A DNA stretch of 43,938 bases from Bacteroidota bacterium (GTDB taxonomy: Bacteria > Bacteroidota > Bacteroidia > Flavobacteriales > Flavobacteriaceae): positions 1 through 43,938 of the forward strand of contig JAEYZX010000184.1 of assembly GCA_023427845.1 (NCBI GenBank). The letters are read 5' to 3'. The notes beneath the pieces were generated by a model. It did no database searches. It saw only the letters and a program-made list of their open reading frames with translations, and had not been told where the DNA came from. This document shows positions 24,407 through 32,636 of this stretch, piece by piece (within the stretch, counting starts at the first letter, position 1; each line of letters begins with the position of its first letter). The translations under genes and the position numbers were made by a program.

Positions 24407-25753
24407 ATGAAAATACCTACCACTTTTTTTTCCCTGTTATTTATAACGATGTCTTTTGCACAGGATAAAACAAACCATTTTAAAAGTGAAATCGATTTCG
24501 GCAATGGCACCGTGTTTTCTACCTTTTTTGACATAGCATTTGATCAAGGCAAGTTTACACTAACATCACCCAAAAATGCGGATGTCCGCGTGTTTGGCGG
24601 AAAAGCCAGATTGGGACGGATCTTGGGTAAATCTCCGAAAAAAGGGATAATCATAACCATTTCCGGACAACAAAAAAAAGACAGTTTGTTCGGTGATACG
24701 AATATCCCGATGGTAGGAAAGTTAAAGTTTAAGGGAGTCATCAGAAATAAAATACTTAGTGGGGAATTTATAAGTAATGACACTACATCAGTTGGAACAC
24801 TGCATGGCGTAAGTTCTATTGAAGAAAAAATCAACTATGAACATCTCTACCCCATAATCATTCAAACCGTTCGTGATAATATTTATTCAAAAAACGCGCT
24901 CCAAAGCAAGGAATGGGAAAATTTTGAAGAAAAAATCGAAAAACTATGTAATACTGCCCAGGACGATATCGAATTGTTTCTGGGTTTTAATATACTTAGC
25001 CAGCAGCTACCCTTTACTCATCTAAGTTTATTCATTGAGGACGATGCCTCTGATCCAGACGAATCCGTGGGTGCAAAGAACGCTGTAACTTTTGAAGAAA
25101 AAAACGCAAGCACCGCGTATCTGCGAATAAAAAATTTCAGCAATTCGAAAGAAGGGCTTGCAACCTTTCTTCCCAAAATAGTAAATAATCAAAACTATAA
25201 GAATCTAATCGTAGATTTAAGAAACAATCCCGGAGGAGGTATTGATGCTGCATTTGAATTTGCCAAACATATTACCGCTCAAGATATGGAGGTGGGGTAT
25301 TTTGTAACCAATAAATTACGCTATTCAGGATATCAACCTGAATTATTTAAGAAACTCCCAGCCCTTCAGCCTAAAAGTACAAAAGCTTTCACCGATGATC
25401 TGCGCACGTTGTCAGGGGTGAAATTAATTTTTAGAAAACCGGAAACCCCGGTGTTTAAAGGGAATATATATGTGCTGACCAATGGCGGAACCGGAAGCAC
25501 CAGCGAGCCGATCGTTTATAGTTTAAAAAACAGTAAAAGGGCAGTAATTGTTGGCGAAACGACGGCCGGTGCTATGCTGGCTGCCACGCCTTTTGATCTT
25601 TCAGGAAAATACAGAATAATGGTTCCGATAGCCGATTTCTATACATACGACGGAGTCCGCCTGGACAAAGTTGGCGTTGCTCCGAATATTGAAGTCAAAT
25701 CCGAAGATGCACTGGAGAAAGCCATGGAGCTCATCAATAATAAAAATAATTAG
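24407..25753 (+). CDS. Secreted S41-family peptidase
   Basis: A 448-aa protein with a signal peptide ending near MSFAQ. The first 130 mature residues are beta-rich and unassigned. From about residue 225 comes the tail-specific protease fold: LIVDLRNNPGGG, then the nucleophile Ser in NGGTGSTSEP (near 364), then VGETTAGAM. The PDZ domain of classical CtpA proteases is not obvious. It probably works in the periplasm or outside. In this operon it could cleave the precursor leader or the small secreted proteins. It starts 11 bases after the acyltransferase and ends 2 bases before the ATPase gene, so the three are translationally coupled. Confidence 0.85.
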   Translation: MKIPTTFFSLLFITMSFAQDKTNHFKSEIDFGNGTVFSTFFDIAFDQGKFTLTSPKNADVRVFGGKARLGRILGKSPKKGIIITISGQQKKDSLFGDTNIPMVGKLKFKGVIRNKILSGEFISNDTTSVGTLHGVSSIEEKINYEHLYPIIIQTVRDNIYSKNALQSKEWENFEEKIEKLCNTAQDDIELFLGFNILSQQLPFTHLSLFIEDDASDPDESVGAKNAVTFEEKNASTAYLRIKNFSNSKEGLATFLPKIVNNQNYKNLIVDLRNNPGGGIDAAFEFAKHITAQDMEVGYFVTNKLRYSGYQPELFKKLPALQPKSTKAFTDDLRTLSGVKLIFRKPETPVFKGNIYVLTNGGTGSTSEPIVYSLKNSKRAVIVGETTAGAMLAATPFDLSGKYRIMVPIADFYTYDGVRLDKVGVAPNIEVKSEDALEKAMELINNKNN

Positions 25754-25755
25754 AT

Positions 25756-27222
25756 ATGGACTTACTTAAAGGAGGTGCACTATTTGCTTTGATTGCAGGA
25801 TTTTGGGGCAATATAAAAACTTCGTTGTGGTTTATCGTATCTATTTTTATTCAGAGGTATGAGATCAAAACAGAGGACCTGCACAACGAGATAATCGGTT
25901 ATCTGGTTCAAAACAACAAAAAGTTCAATAACTACAACAAGGTTTTTGGATCCCAGTATGAATCCTTCCGAAGCGGAAAATATGGCCTGGTCGCGTTCGA
26001 AAAATATGGTGAGAGCATGATCGTGTTCTTGTCGCAAAAGAAATTCATCTTTAGTTTATTCAGGATTCCTTTTGTTTTTAGTAAAAAGGGAATGGAATCG
26101 GGTGCTGCCGAAAATGCAGCCGGGGCTAAAGACGACAAAAAAGTTTTCTCATATATTATATCAATCAGGGGAACCATCGATGTGGCGGGAATCATTCAAC
26201 AGGCCGTCGGTATGCGGAACAAGCTTAGCTGGGAATTGGAAGACGACATTGAAAATTCGAACCGTTTTAATATTTATTACTTTCCTGAAAGGAAACAGCA
26301 GGAGACTGAAAAGAAGCAAAAGTATGGATTTGGTTATTCGTGGTACATGCTCAATAATTTTAAGCTGATCGGAGTCAATCAAAATGAGTTGGGATTGGAA
26401 TTGAAAAGCAAAGGAAGTGCTTTAGGCAATCTGTACTTTCCAAAGGAGGTTGAAAATCTGATCGAAATCGTCAACCTTTGGGTCAAAAGTAAAGAATGGT
26501 ATAAAGAACGGAAAATTCCCTGGAAGAAGGGGTGGCTGCTTTATGGTGTTCCCGGTACCGGCAAGACTGCACTTGCGAGAGCTTTCGCCGAGGATCTTGA
26601 TCTGCCGATATATGTTTTTTCTCTCGGCCAAATGTCAAACAACGAATTCCTGAAAGCCTGGCAATGCATGCAGCTGAATGTTCCCTGCATTGCTTTAATG
26701 GAAGATATCGACAATGTTTTTGACAAACGGAAAAACATATCGCAATTGTCGGGCATGCTGAACGGTAGCATGTTTTATCAAGGCAATCAATCTTCTGAAG
26801 GCAATGGCGAGGTTAAGAGTCCGCTAACGTTCGATACTTTGCTGAATTGCCTCGATGGCGTCGATAAAACCGACGGTATCTTTACAATTGTGTCAACAAA
26901 CGATATCACAAAAATAGATGAGGCTTTGGGTGTCCCGGATTTTCTGAACCTTGACAACCACAACTTCATTTCGTCGAGGCCGGGGAGGATTGACAGCGTC
27001 ATAAAGCTTGATTACATAAGCAATGGCAATAAGTTAAAAATGGCTGTAAAGCTATTGTCGGATTTCCCTGAAAAGCTTGAAGAAGTAAAACAGTATATTC
27101 TCACTGATGTCCAGGAAACTCCAGCTCAGTTCCAGGAGTATTGCTCGCAAATTGCACTCGAGCAATATTGGAAAATGCAAAGTACTTACCAAAACGAAAT
27201 CGAAAGTGTCCTGTCAAATTAG
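25756..27222 (+). CDS. Membrane-anchored BCS1-like AAA+ ATPase
   Basis: A 488-aa protein. An N-terminal membrane helix (about 8-32, LFALIAGFWGNIKTSLWFIVSIF) is followed by a BCS1-type middle domain (about 35-240) and one AAA+ module: Walker A GVPGTGKT at 264-271, Walker B CIALMEDID at 312-320, and SSRPGRID with the Arg finger at 406-413. Mitochondrial BCS1 moves the folded Rieske protein across a membrane; bacterial relatives are mostly unstudied. The operon lacks a recognisable ABC exporter, so this ATPase could remodel or move the modified product. That is speculation. It is the last gene of the operon at 22922. Confidence 0.82.
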   Translation: MDLLKGGALFALIAGFWGNIKTSLWFIVSIFIQRYEIKTEDLHNEIIGYLVQNNKKFNNYNKVFGSQYESFRSGKYGLVAFEKYGESMIVFLSQKKFIFSLFRIPFVFSKKGMESGAAENAAGAKDDKKVFSYIISIRGTIDVAGIIQQAVGMRNKLSWELEDDIENSNRFNIYYFPERKQQETEKKQKYGFGYSWYMLNNFKLIGVNQNELGLELKSKGSALGNLYFPKEVENLIEIVNLWVKSKEWYKERKIPWKKGWLLYGVPGTGKTALARAFAEDLDLPIYVFSLGQMSNNEFLKAWQCMQLNVPCIALMEDIDNVFDKRKNISQLSGMLNGSMFYQGNQSSEGNGEVKSPLTFDTLLNCLDGVDKTDGIFTIVSTNDITKIDEALGVPDFLNLDNHNFISSRPGRIDSVIKLDYISNGNKLKMAVKLLSDFPEKLEEVKQYILTDVQETPAQFQEYCSQIALEQYWKMQSTYQNEIESVLSN

Positions 27223-27334
27223 GATTTCGCAAATACTCCAGCTACATAAAGTAAAAAGAAGACTGAGGCATTGTCAGCAAACTCCCAGTACGAATTCGTT
27301 CTTCGACCAATTTTAATATTTCTTTCCATCTTTT

Positions 27335-27349
27335 TACACTTTTAGTGTA
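27335..27349 (+). promoter_or_regulatory. Operator palindrome, site 4 (TACACTTTTAGTGTA)
   Basis: The perfect consensus copy. Its centre at 27342 is 30 bp upstream of the -7 box at 27372. It controls the genes at 27493-29462. Confidence 0.8.
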
Positions 27350-27371
27350 ATTGATTGACCCGTTTACATCC

Positions 27372-27379
27372 TAATTTTA
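27372..27379 (+). promoter_or_regulatory. -7 promoter box TAATTTTA
   Basis: A TAnnTTTA box; transcription should start near 27386, giving a leader of about 105 bases. A TTG at 27351-27353 could act as a -33 element here. Confidence 0.6.
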
Positions 27380-27405
27380 TTCATTGAAAATCACCATTCA
27401 AGGAG

Positions 27406-27452
27406 TTATACGCCGACAAAATACCAAGGATTATAATCTGTATCACGTATAA
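27406..27452 (+). repeat. Inverted repeat in the leader of the gene at 27493
   Basis: TTATACG (27406-27412) and CGTATAA (27446-27452) could pair, enclosing a 10-bp palindrome GATTATAATC (27429-27438). Weak evidence for leader structure. Confidence 0.3.
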
Positions 27453-27492
27453 GTTTACGGCAGAGTGATCAAATTTAAAAGCCAAAATCATA

Positions 27493-27783
27493 ATGAAAAT
27501 TTCAAACGTTGTAAAAGCCACTAAGACCTCGATGATTATAGAGTTAGATACCGATACGCTTTCCAAAGATGATCAAATCAAGTTTTTCGGTAAAGAGTAT
27601 TCCAAGATTACGGCTGATGAGAGATTGACTTTCATCCAGGAAGATAGCTACGAATTCAGTTTTGATGTTTTGCTTTATCTGGATTTGGATACACGATACA
27701 AGTACTTGAGGAAAGGAGAATATCCGTTGGAAATTGTAAATAAGAATGTGCAGGTTTTATTAACGCTTTCGAAGCAGCCTTAA
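27493..27783 (+). CDS. Small protein, paralog of the C-terminal part of the next gene product
   Basis: A 96-aa soluble protein with no signal peptide. Residues 22-93 align without gaps to residues 78-149 of the protein encoded next (about 23 of 72 identical by hand count), including FxQxD, LDLD and GxYPL...V...TLS. No known family is recognised. It is the first gene behind operator site 4. A cytoplasmic copy of a domain that its neighbour exports may act as an immunity, chaperone or sensing partner, but this is not shown by the sequence. Confidence 0.7.
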   Translation: MKISNVVKATKTSMIIELDTDTLSKDDQIKFFGKEYSKITADERLTFIQEDSYEFSFDVLLYLDLDTRYKYLRKGEYPLEIVNKNVQVLLTLSKQP

Positions 27784-27860
27784 AACTTTTGCAGTACAAT
27801 AATACCACAGCTCTTGAAAGAACCGAATTGGTATTTCATGATGCTTTTAAAACAAAAATC

Positions 27861-28313
27861 ATGAAATATCTTATTCTTTTACTGACATCATTTGCCGTGC
27901 AGGCCGTTTCGGCGCAATACGAGAGCAGGACTGCAAATTCAAGTACTTTTGGCAGGCACCAGGCCAATTGTTCGTCAGGCCGGGGTGCCTGTTCTTTTAT
28001 TGTTGCGAGTAACGAAATAGCGAAGGCAGCCGATACGAAGTTCGCGACAAAAATCTCAGGTTCGACATTCAAACTCACTATTTTACGAAGCGCACTGACG
28101 AGCGCTGATGAATACCGGATTGCGGGTAAGCTCTTCAGCGACATTGACGTTGGCGAAGTTACTGAGTTTGTCCAACAGGACGATATGACATTGGATAATC
28201 TAACGCTGACCAACCTATCGTTAGATTCGACTAAAAATAAGTTATATCCCGGAAATTATCCGCTGTCGGTTTTAAAAGACAGGGTTGAAATTATTTTTAC
28301 CCTTTCAAACTAA
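27861..28313 (+). CDS. Secreted protein: Cys-pair N-terminus plus domain shared with 27493 product
   Basis: A 150-aa protein with a signal peptide ending near AVSAQ. The start is the ATG giving MKYLILLL; an upstream in-frame TTG would put 24 polar residues before the signal. Mature residues 37-45 carry CSSGRGACS, matching the C-x-S-G-x-G-x-C-S motif of the protein at 22191. Residues 78-149 are the domain shared with the 27493 product. It therefore links the two other small proteins. It follows the 27493 gene by 77 bases and precedes the next by 15. Function unknown. Confidence 0.75.
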   Translation: MKYLILLLTSFAVQAVSAQYESRTANSSTFGRHQANCSSGRGACSFIVASNEIAKAADTKFATKISGSTFKLTILRSALTSADEYRIAGKLFSDIDVGEVTEFVQQDDMTLDNLTLTNLSLDSTKNKLYPGNYPLSVLKDRVEIIFTLSN

Positions 28314-28328
28314 TTAAATTACAAGCTT

Positions 28329-29462
28329 ATGATACGCTTTTATCTGGTTATCAGCTTTCTTTTTTGCTCTTCGATAGTTGAAGCAATGGCAAACAATGAA
28401 GTGGATCCTGATGCTGTGATAGAGCAGATGTTGAAGGAAATTCACGTGGTTTGTGCAAAATATGATTTACTTCTGGATCAGAAACACCTGGAGATGAAAA
28501 AGGTGAACGAGGCACTACATGTTGCGTTTTCGGTCGAGCAGAAAGTAGAATTGCTTGTCGCGAAAGACCAATTAATAGATGAAATTAAGCGACTTCAATT
28601 CGACAATAACACCGAAATATCCAAAATTCGATACCTGAAAGGGCTTCAGATAATCAAGATACTGTACGAAAAAGTGCTTAGTCTCGATCATCATTTTGCA
28701 TCTGTAAGGACTTTCAGTGAAATCAATAAGTTGTCAAATCCCAATCAGTATCCTGAATACAATAAGATGAAGGAAATCCTCGCGAGCAAACGCGATAAGA
28801 AGTTTGCTGTAGATCTCACTTCGATGTTAGGTGCAAATACCGTTGTATCAGTCGTACAAACACTCACAAATATGGTCGGTTCCTCACTGACAAAAGAAGA
28901 GAAGGAAGCGGAGATAAAAAATGTTGAATGTGTATTAGATTTTACGCTCCGTATGCAGAATGATCTCAATACGATATATTTTGAAACTGCGTTCCTGCAA
29001 TCGAGTAATTTGAAAATCAAAGAAGACCTTGAGCTACTTTTTCGCGACTATACAAAGCCAATTGGATATACATCGGTACTTGAAAGCTGCCGGACAAATG
29101 ATGACTGGGAGACGATCAACCATAAAATGGATGAATATCTGGCTAAAATCAAGGCAGCGTCAGGAACGACGCAGTATAAAATGCAGGTCAATGTCGAATT
29201 TCCTATTGACCGACTGCTTCAATTTATCATCCAGTATAATACTTTCATCGATCAGGGCGGAAAATTCTATGAAAAATTCAGGATTATTCTAAATAGTTAC
29301 GAGAACGAAAAGCAATGCGAAACCAAGCTACCGGTCGAATACTCAAAGCTTAAAGCCGATATCGATATAGCGATTCAAAAATTCAATGTAGCCTATAGGC
29401 CGGTCGAAGTTAATGGAACGAAGATGAAAGAGATACTGTATGGTTTAAATGAATTTGAGTGA
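28329..29462 (+). CDS. Secreted, mostly helical protein of unknown family
   Basis: A 377-aa protein with an N-terminal signal (about 1-20, ending near VEAMA). The rest is rich in Glu, Lys, Ile and Leu with long predicted helices and no repeated motif; two Cys late in the chain (VLESCRTN, EKQCETKL) could form a disulfide. I do not recognise a domain. It is the last gene of the unit behind operator site 4, 15 bases after the secreted paralog, so it should be expressed with the small proteins. The 116 bases after it contain no visible terminator. Confidence 0.7.
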   Translation: MIRFYLVISFLFCSSIVEAMANNEVDPDAVIEQMLKEIHVVCAKYDLLLDQKHLEMKKVNEALHVAFSVEQKVELLVAKDQLIDEIKRLQFDNNTEISKIRYLKGLQIIKILYEKVLSLDHHFASVRTFSEINKLSNPNQYPEYNKMKEILASKRDKKFAVDLTSMLGANTVVSVVQTLTNMVGSSLTKEEKEAEIKNVECVLDFTLRMQNDLNTIYFETAFLQSSNLKIKEDLELLFRDYTKPIGYTSVLESCRTNDDWETINHKMDEYLAKIKAASGTTQYKMQVNVEFPIDRLLQFIIQYNTFIDQGGKFYEKFRIILNSYENEKQCETKLPVEYSKLKADIDIAIQKFNVAYRPVEVNGTKMKEILYGLNEFE

Positions 29463-29578
29463 TCGCACCCATTCTGATTGATAAATGATAGGCCTGCGGG
29501 CAATTCTAATAGAGAAATCGTACTGCTACTGAGTACAACCAGGTCTCTAACCGGATATCTCAATCATGTCCTCACTAG

Positions 29579-30376
29579 TTAATTAAAAGGCGAGATGGTT
29601 ACCGTAGTCCCATATTTCCAATTTGTTACGATTCCAATTACTAGGTAAACCAGCAGCATTATTTCAATAGCAAACAACCCATAAAACAACGCGACGCGAT
29701 AGGAGATTCCAAGTTTGGAATACTCGGCATTAAAGGCATTGTAATACCCATATCCGATGTGTATTATTACCAGGAATGGGGTAACGAAATTAATTACATC
29801 GGCAACATAATCGACTCTCAATAGATTAATATAATATAAAGTATGAGCAATTGCCGATATCAAAATCATCCCAAGCAATACCATTCCCGCGATTATAGTG
29901 TGTTCGCTCAGGTTTAGCTTCTTTTTTCTAAACAGGATAAAACTGTTCAAGGCGGCAAACGGAACGAAAAGCAGGATTATAAATTTGCTTTTCTGCGCGA
30001 TTATTTCATCTATCTTCCTGCTGGCCTCGTTCGGATAGACCCGATCGGGAATGATTGTGCCCTGACTGAGTTCCCACTGATCATAGAAGTGACGAATAAA
30101 CAGGGTATAACCGATTGTTAGCAAAATCAACAAAAAAACATTGTAATACCGCTTCCTCTTTCCCGAAATGTAATTCAGAGCCGCTTTACCCGGGCACAAC
30201 AGTGCTTGTTTGGCGGTGAAAAGCATGCCTCTTTCAATATGGAACGTGCCATGAAGAAGATCGTGAAAAATAAAATTTTTGAATGATATTCGCCGAGTGT
30301 CGGCTTTTTGACCGCATCCCGAACAAAATTTATCTGTTAATTCTTTATCGCAGTTCAGGCAGTTGTTACTAGTCAT
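29579..30376 (-). CDS. DUF3667 membrane protein with zinc ribbon
   Basis: A 265-aa protein. The N-terminus has a zinc ribbon with paired cysteines (C6, C9, C18, C21 in CLNCDKELTDKFCSGCGQ), then the DUF3667 block with LLHGTFHIERGMLFTAKQAL and GKRKRYYNVFL, then about five membrane helices. Function of the family is unknown. A 5'-truncated relative lies at 18263-18724 on the same strand, on the other side of the regulated block. The upstream 200 bases hold no further feature that I can support. Confidence 0.87.
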   Translation of the reverse strand: MTSNNCLNCDKELTDKFCSGCGQKADTRRISFKNFIFHDLLHGTFHIERGMLFTAKQALLCPGKAALNYISGKRKRYYNVFLLILLTIGYTLFIRHFYDQWELSQGTIIPDRVYPNEASRKIDEIIAQKSKFIILLFVPFAALNSFILFRKKKLNLSEHTIIAGMVLLGMILISAIAHTLYYINLLRVDYVADVINFVTPFLVIIHIGYGYYNAFNAEYSKLGISYRVALFYGLFAIEIMLLVYLVIGIVTNWKYGTTVTISPFN

Positions 30377-30576
30377 CCTCTTAAATACCTCATTAGGTTT
30401 TGGTTATCTGCTTTTGAAGTTACCGCTAATATAGAAACAATCCACTAAAAACTTATACCTTCATTCAATGATTTGTCGTTGCGGCAAGCATAATGAAAAT
30501 CGATGCATCTTATTTCACGTGCTCCAGCACCTCTCATAACACGTTATAACAAAAATTTTAAGTACAAAAAAGTCCA

Positions 30577-30900
30577 CTATCGTAAAAGGAAACTCATGCA
30601 CAATATCAATAAAGTCAGTGCCGATAGTATGAGCGTGGCAATCATCATTTTGTCATACCCGGAATTTTTACTTTTTAGTTTTAAAAACGCCAGTACAAAT
30701 AAAACTGGCTGACAAACTATCGATGGCAACGTAAACAACTCATGAAGTACACCAAGAACCGACGCGTCTAATTTAAACAGTGAATAATTTAGATAGGTAA
30801 ATAGCAGAAATGCTGAGCTCAGGATCGACAATGTAAACAATCCGATTCGGAATGGGTCGATACGCCCGCCATGCTTCATCATATGGTTGGTGTGAGTCAT
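30577..30900 (-). CDS. Small membrane protein
   Basis: A 107-aa protein with about three hydrophobic segments (roughly 18-38, 52-70 and 84-106) and a short basic loop KLKSKNSGYDK. No family is recognised. It has an ATG start 21 bases after a TACTTTTA promoter box on the same strand, which supports it as a real gene. The N-terminal residues MTHTNHMMKHGGRID are polar and include other possible starts. Confidence 0.6.
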   Translation of the reverse strand: MTHTNHMMKHGGRIDPFRIGLFTLSILSSAFLLFTYLNYSLFKLDASVLGVLHELFTLPSIVCQPVLFVLAFLKLKSKNSGYDKMMIATLILSALTLLILCMSFLLR

Positions 30901-30921
30901 AAACGTTTTAATGCATTGATG

Positions 30922-30929
30922 TAAAAGTA
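30922..30929 (-). promoter_or_regulatory. -7-like promoter box TACTTTTA
   Basis: On the minus strand the box reads TACTTTTAC, 21 bases before the ATG of the small membrane-protein gene; same form as the boxes at 3175 and 14090. Confidence 0.55.
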
Positions 30930-30987
30930 GGAACGATTTGCTTTTACTCGGTAATATATTGTCAAAAAATCAATTATGTATGCCCAA

Positions 30988-31019
30988 TAAAAAAGCTCCT
31001 GTTTTATGAGGAGCTTTTT
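30988..31019 (-). terminator. Bidirectional-looking terminator after the YceI pair
   Basis: The stem AAAAGCTCCT / AGGAGCTTTT around an 8-base loop is flanked by A- and T-runs, so it can work in both directions. It lies 28 bases after the YceI lipoprotein stop. Confidence 0.88.
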
Positions 31020-31046
31020 AGAATAATAAATAACCGGTAATGAACC

Positions 31047-31721
31047 TTATTTTTTCGATGCGTCTACATTGATGCCGATCTCAATTTCCTGACTGATCAT
31101 CCACTCGGCCGGGTCAGCTGCATCAGTTCCGAATTTAATCCCCCAATCGGTACGGTTAACCGTAAAATTACCTGCGATTGATGCAGTTCCGTTGGCGATA
31201 GTGACTTTCGCAGGAAAAGATACATTCAAGGTTTTTCCCTGTAGCGTCAGGTTTCCGCTGATCGTTTTATTTGCTCCTTCGATAGCACCTTTCGGTGGAT
31301 CAGTAAGGTCGGCGACATTACTTATCGAAAACGAAGCAGTTGGGTTAACGGAAACATTAAAAAAGTCGGCGTTTTTCAAGTGAGCTTCCAAATCGGTCGA
31401 GGTTTTGCCTTCTTCTGAGACCGATGCCGGGTCCACTTTAAGCGACTGCATGTCGATTACAAAATCGCCTGCCGTCAGATTTTCACCATCCACGGCAATT
31501 TCTCCCGATTGAATGTCGAGCGTACCCCAGCGTGGCGCAAACCCGCCTTTGTGAAATGCCTTCCAGTTCACTTTGGACGACTCCAAATTCACCGAATAAA
31601 TTTCGCCGTGCTTTACTGCAACTTCCTGTTCTTCCGTTGTTGTGGTTTCACCCGATTTTTGATTACATGCCGTCACTAACATTGCGGCTGCGGCAAGCGC
31701 CATTAAACTTACTTTTTTCAT
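31047..31721 (-). CDS. YceI-family lipoprotein
   Basis: A 224-aa lipoprotein: signal MKKVSLMALAAAAMLVTAC, lipidated at the Cys near residue 19, then a Thr/Glu-rich linker. The YceI lipocalin-like barrel begins near residue 45 (SSKVNWKAFHKGG) and includes LEAHLKNADFFNV and the final VNRTDWGIKFG. YceI proteins bind polyprenyl chains or similar hydrophobic molecules, and the ligand here is unknown. It is the second gene after the shorter YceI gene, 34 bases downstream. Confidence 0.9.
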   Translation of the reverse strand: MKKVSLMALAAAAMLVTACNQKSGETTTTEEQEVAVKHGEIYSVNLESSKVNWKAFHKGGFAPRWGTLDIQSGEIAVDGENLTAGDFVIDMQSLKVDPASVSEEGKTSTDLEAHLKNADFFNVSVNPTASFSISNVADLTDPPKGAIEGANKTISGNLTLQGKTLNVSFPAKVTIANGTASIAGNFTVNRTDWGIKFGTDAADPAEWMISQEIEIGINVDASKK

Positions 31722-31755
31722 TTTTTTGATTTAATTAATTACACTGAGGATTCTA

Positions 31756-32298
31756 TTATGCTTGTTTTATAAATTGTAATTCGCCGTTGATCCGGACGTC
31801 ATCACTGACCATGACTCCGCCGGTCTCAAGAGCTGCGTTCCATGTGAGCCCAAAATCTTTGCGGTTGATTTTTCCGCTGACCGAGAAGCCGGCTTTTTCC
31901 TGTCCGTATGGATCTTTCATTAGTCCGCCGAGCTCCACATCAAGGTTTATCTCTTTGGAAGTTTCCTTGATTGTCAGCATCCCGGTTAATTTATAGTTAT
32001 CATCATCCAGTTTTTCAAAGGCGGTTCCTTCAAATTTTAATTCTTTATTGTTCTCAACATCAAAGAAGTCGGCGCTTTTAAGGTGCGTATCACGATCCAT
32101 ATTGTTGGTGTAAATTGAAGCGGCATCTGCCGTAGCGGTGACTTTAGCCTTGTCGAAATCGGTACCTTGCGAAACGATCTCGGCGTCAAATTTTTGAAAT
32201 TCGCCTTTTACGCTACTGATCATTAGGTGCTTTACCTTAAAAGTCAGTTCACTGTGTGCGGGGTCTAATTTCCAGACGGTTGTTTTTGTAGCTTCCAT
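31756..32298 (-). CDS. YceI-family protein, no signal peptide
   Basis: A 180-aa YceI barrel: WKLDPAHSELTFKVKHLMIS at the start, DRDTHLKSADFFDVENNKEL in the middle, and INRKDFGLTWNAALETGGVMVSD near the end. The start at 32298 (MEATKTTVWKL) is preferred; the longer frame would begin with residues that are not part of the family. It lacks an export signal, unlike its downstream partner, so the pair would put the same fold in two compartments. It is the first gene of the two-gene unit. Confidence 0.9.
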   Translation of the reverse strand: MEATKTTVWKLDPAHSELTFKVKHLMISSVKGEFQKFDAEIVSQGTDFDKAKVTATADAASIYTNNMDRDTHLKSADFFDVENNKELKFEGTAFEKLDDDNYKLTGMLTIKETSKEINLDVELGGLMKDPYGQEKAGFSVSGKINRKDFGLTWNAALETGGVMVSDDVRINGELQFIKQA

Positions 32299-32328
32299 AA
32301 TATTTATTTTTAAAGTTTTATTGTACTG

Positions 32329-32336
32329 CAAAGTTC
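32329..32336 (-). promoter_or_regulatory. -7-like box GAACTTTG before the YceI pair
   Basis: On the minus strand, 30 bases before the ATG at 32298; identical to the box before copA. Confidence 0.5.
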
Positions 32337-32398
32337 GCCTCTTATTTCTCTATTTTTGTTCACCTATGTTAATTTCAGTTATGACATTGCTTTTATCT

Positions 32399-32434
32399 GT
32401 CAGCATGTAAAATATCGATAAAATTAATGCTGAC
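32399..32434. repeat. Inverted repeat in the YceI/caspase-locus intergenic gap
   Basis: GTCAGCAT (32399-32406) and ATGCTGAC (32427-32434) form a perfect 8-bp inverted repeat with 20 bases between. It lies in the 338-base divergent gap (32299-32636), which also has a TACTTTTG box at 32541-32548 on the plus strand, 88 bases before the barrel-protein ATG. Either could serve one of the two divergent units. Confidence 0.45.
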
Positions 32435-32636
32435 GGTTTATGGACAATAAATCGGTTTGCTGAACAAAAATCTGTTTGAATTTGATAAAATCTCTTCTGT
32501 TGGATTCGCTATAGCGATCTTCGGAACGACCAGCTCGATTTACTTTTGGCGACTGCGAACGTAATCTGGTCCTTTCACTATTAAGAATATATTAACAAAA
32601 TTATTATATTGCACCAAACTCCCTAGTATCAACAAT

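Noticed and set aside
32461..32564. Short frame with a hydrophobic stretch (VGFAIAIFGTTSSIYF) in the YceI/caspase gap
   Set aside because: No ATG start, it overlaps a good TACTTTTG promoter box, and about 35 residues are too few to judge; possibly a chance frame or remnant.
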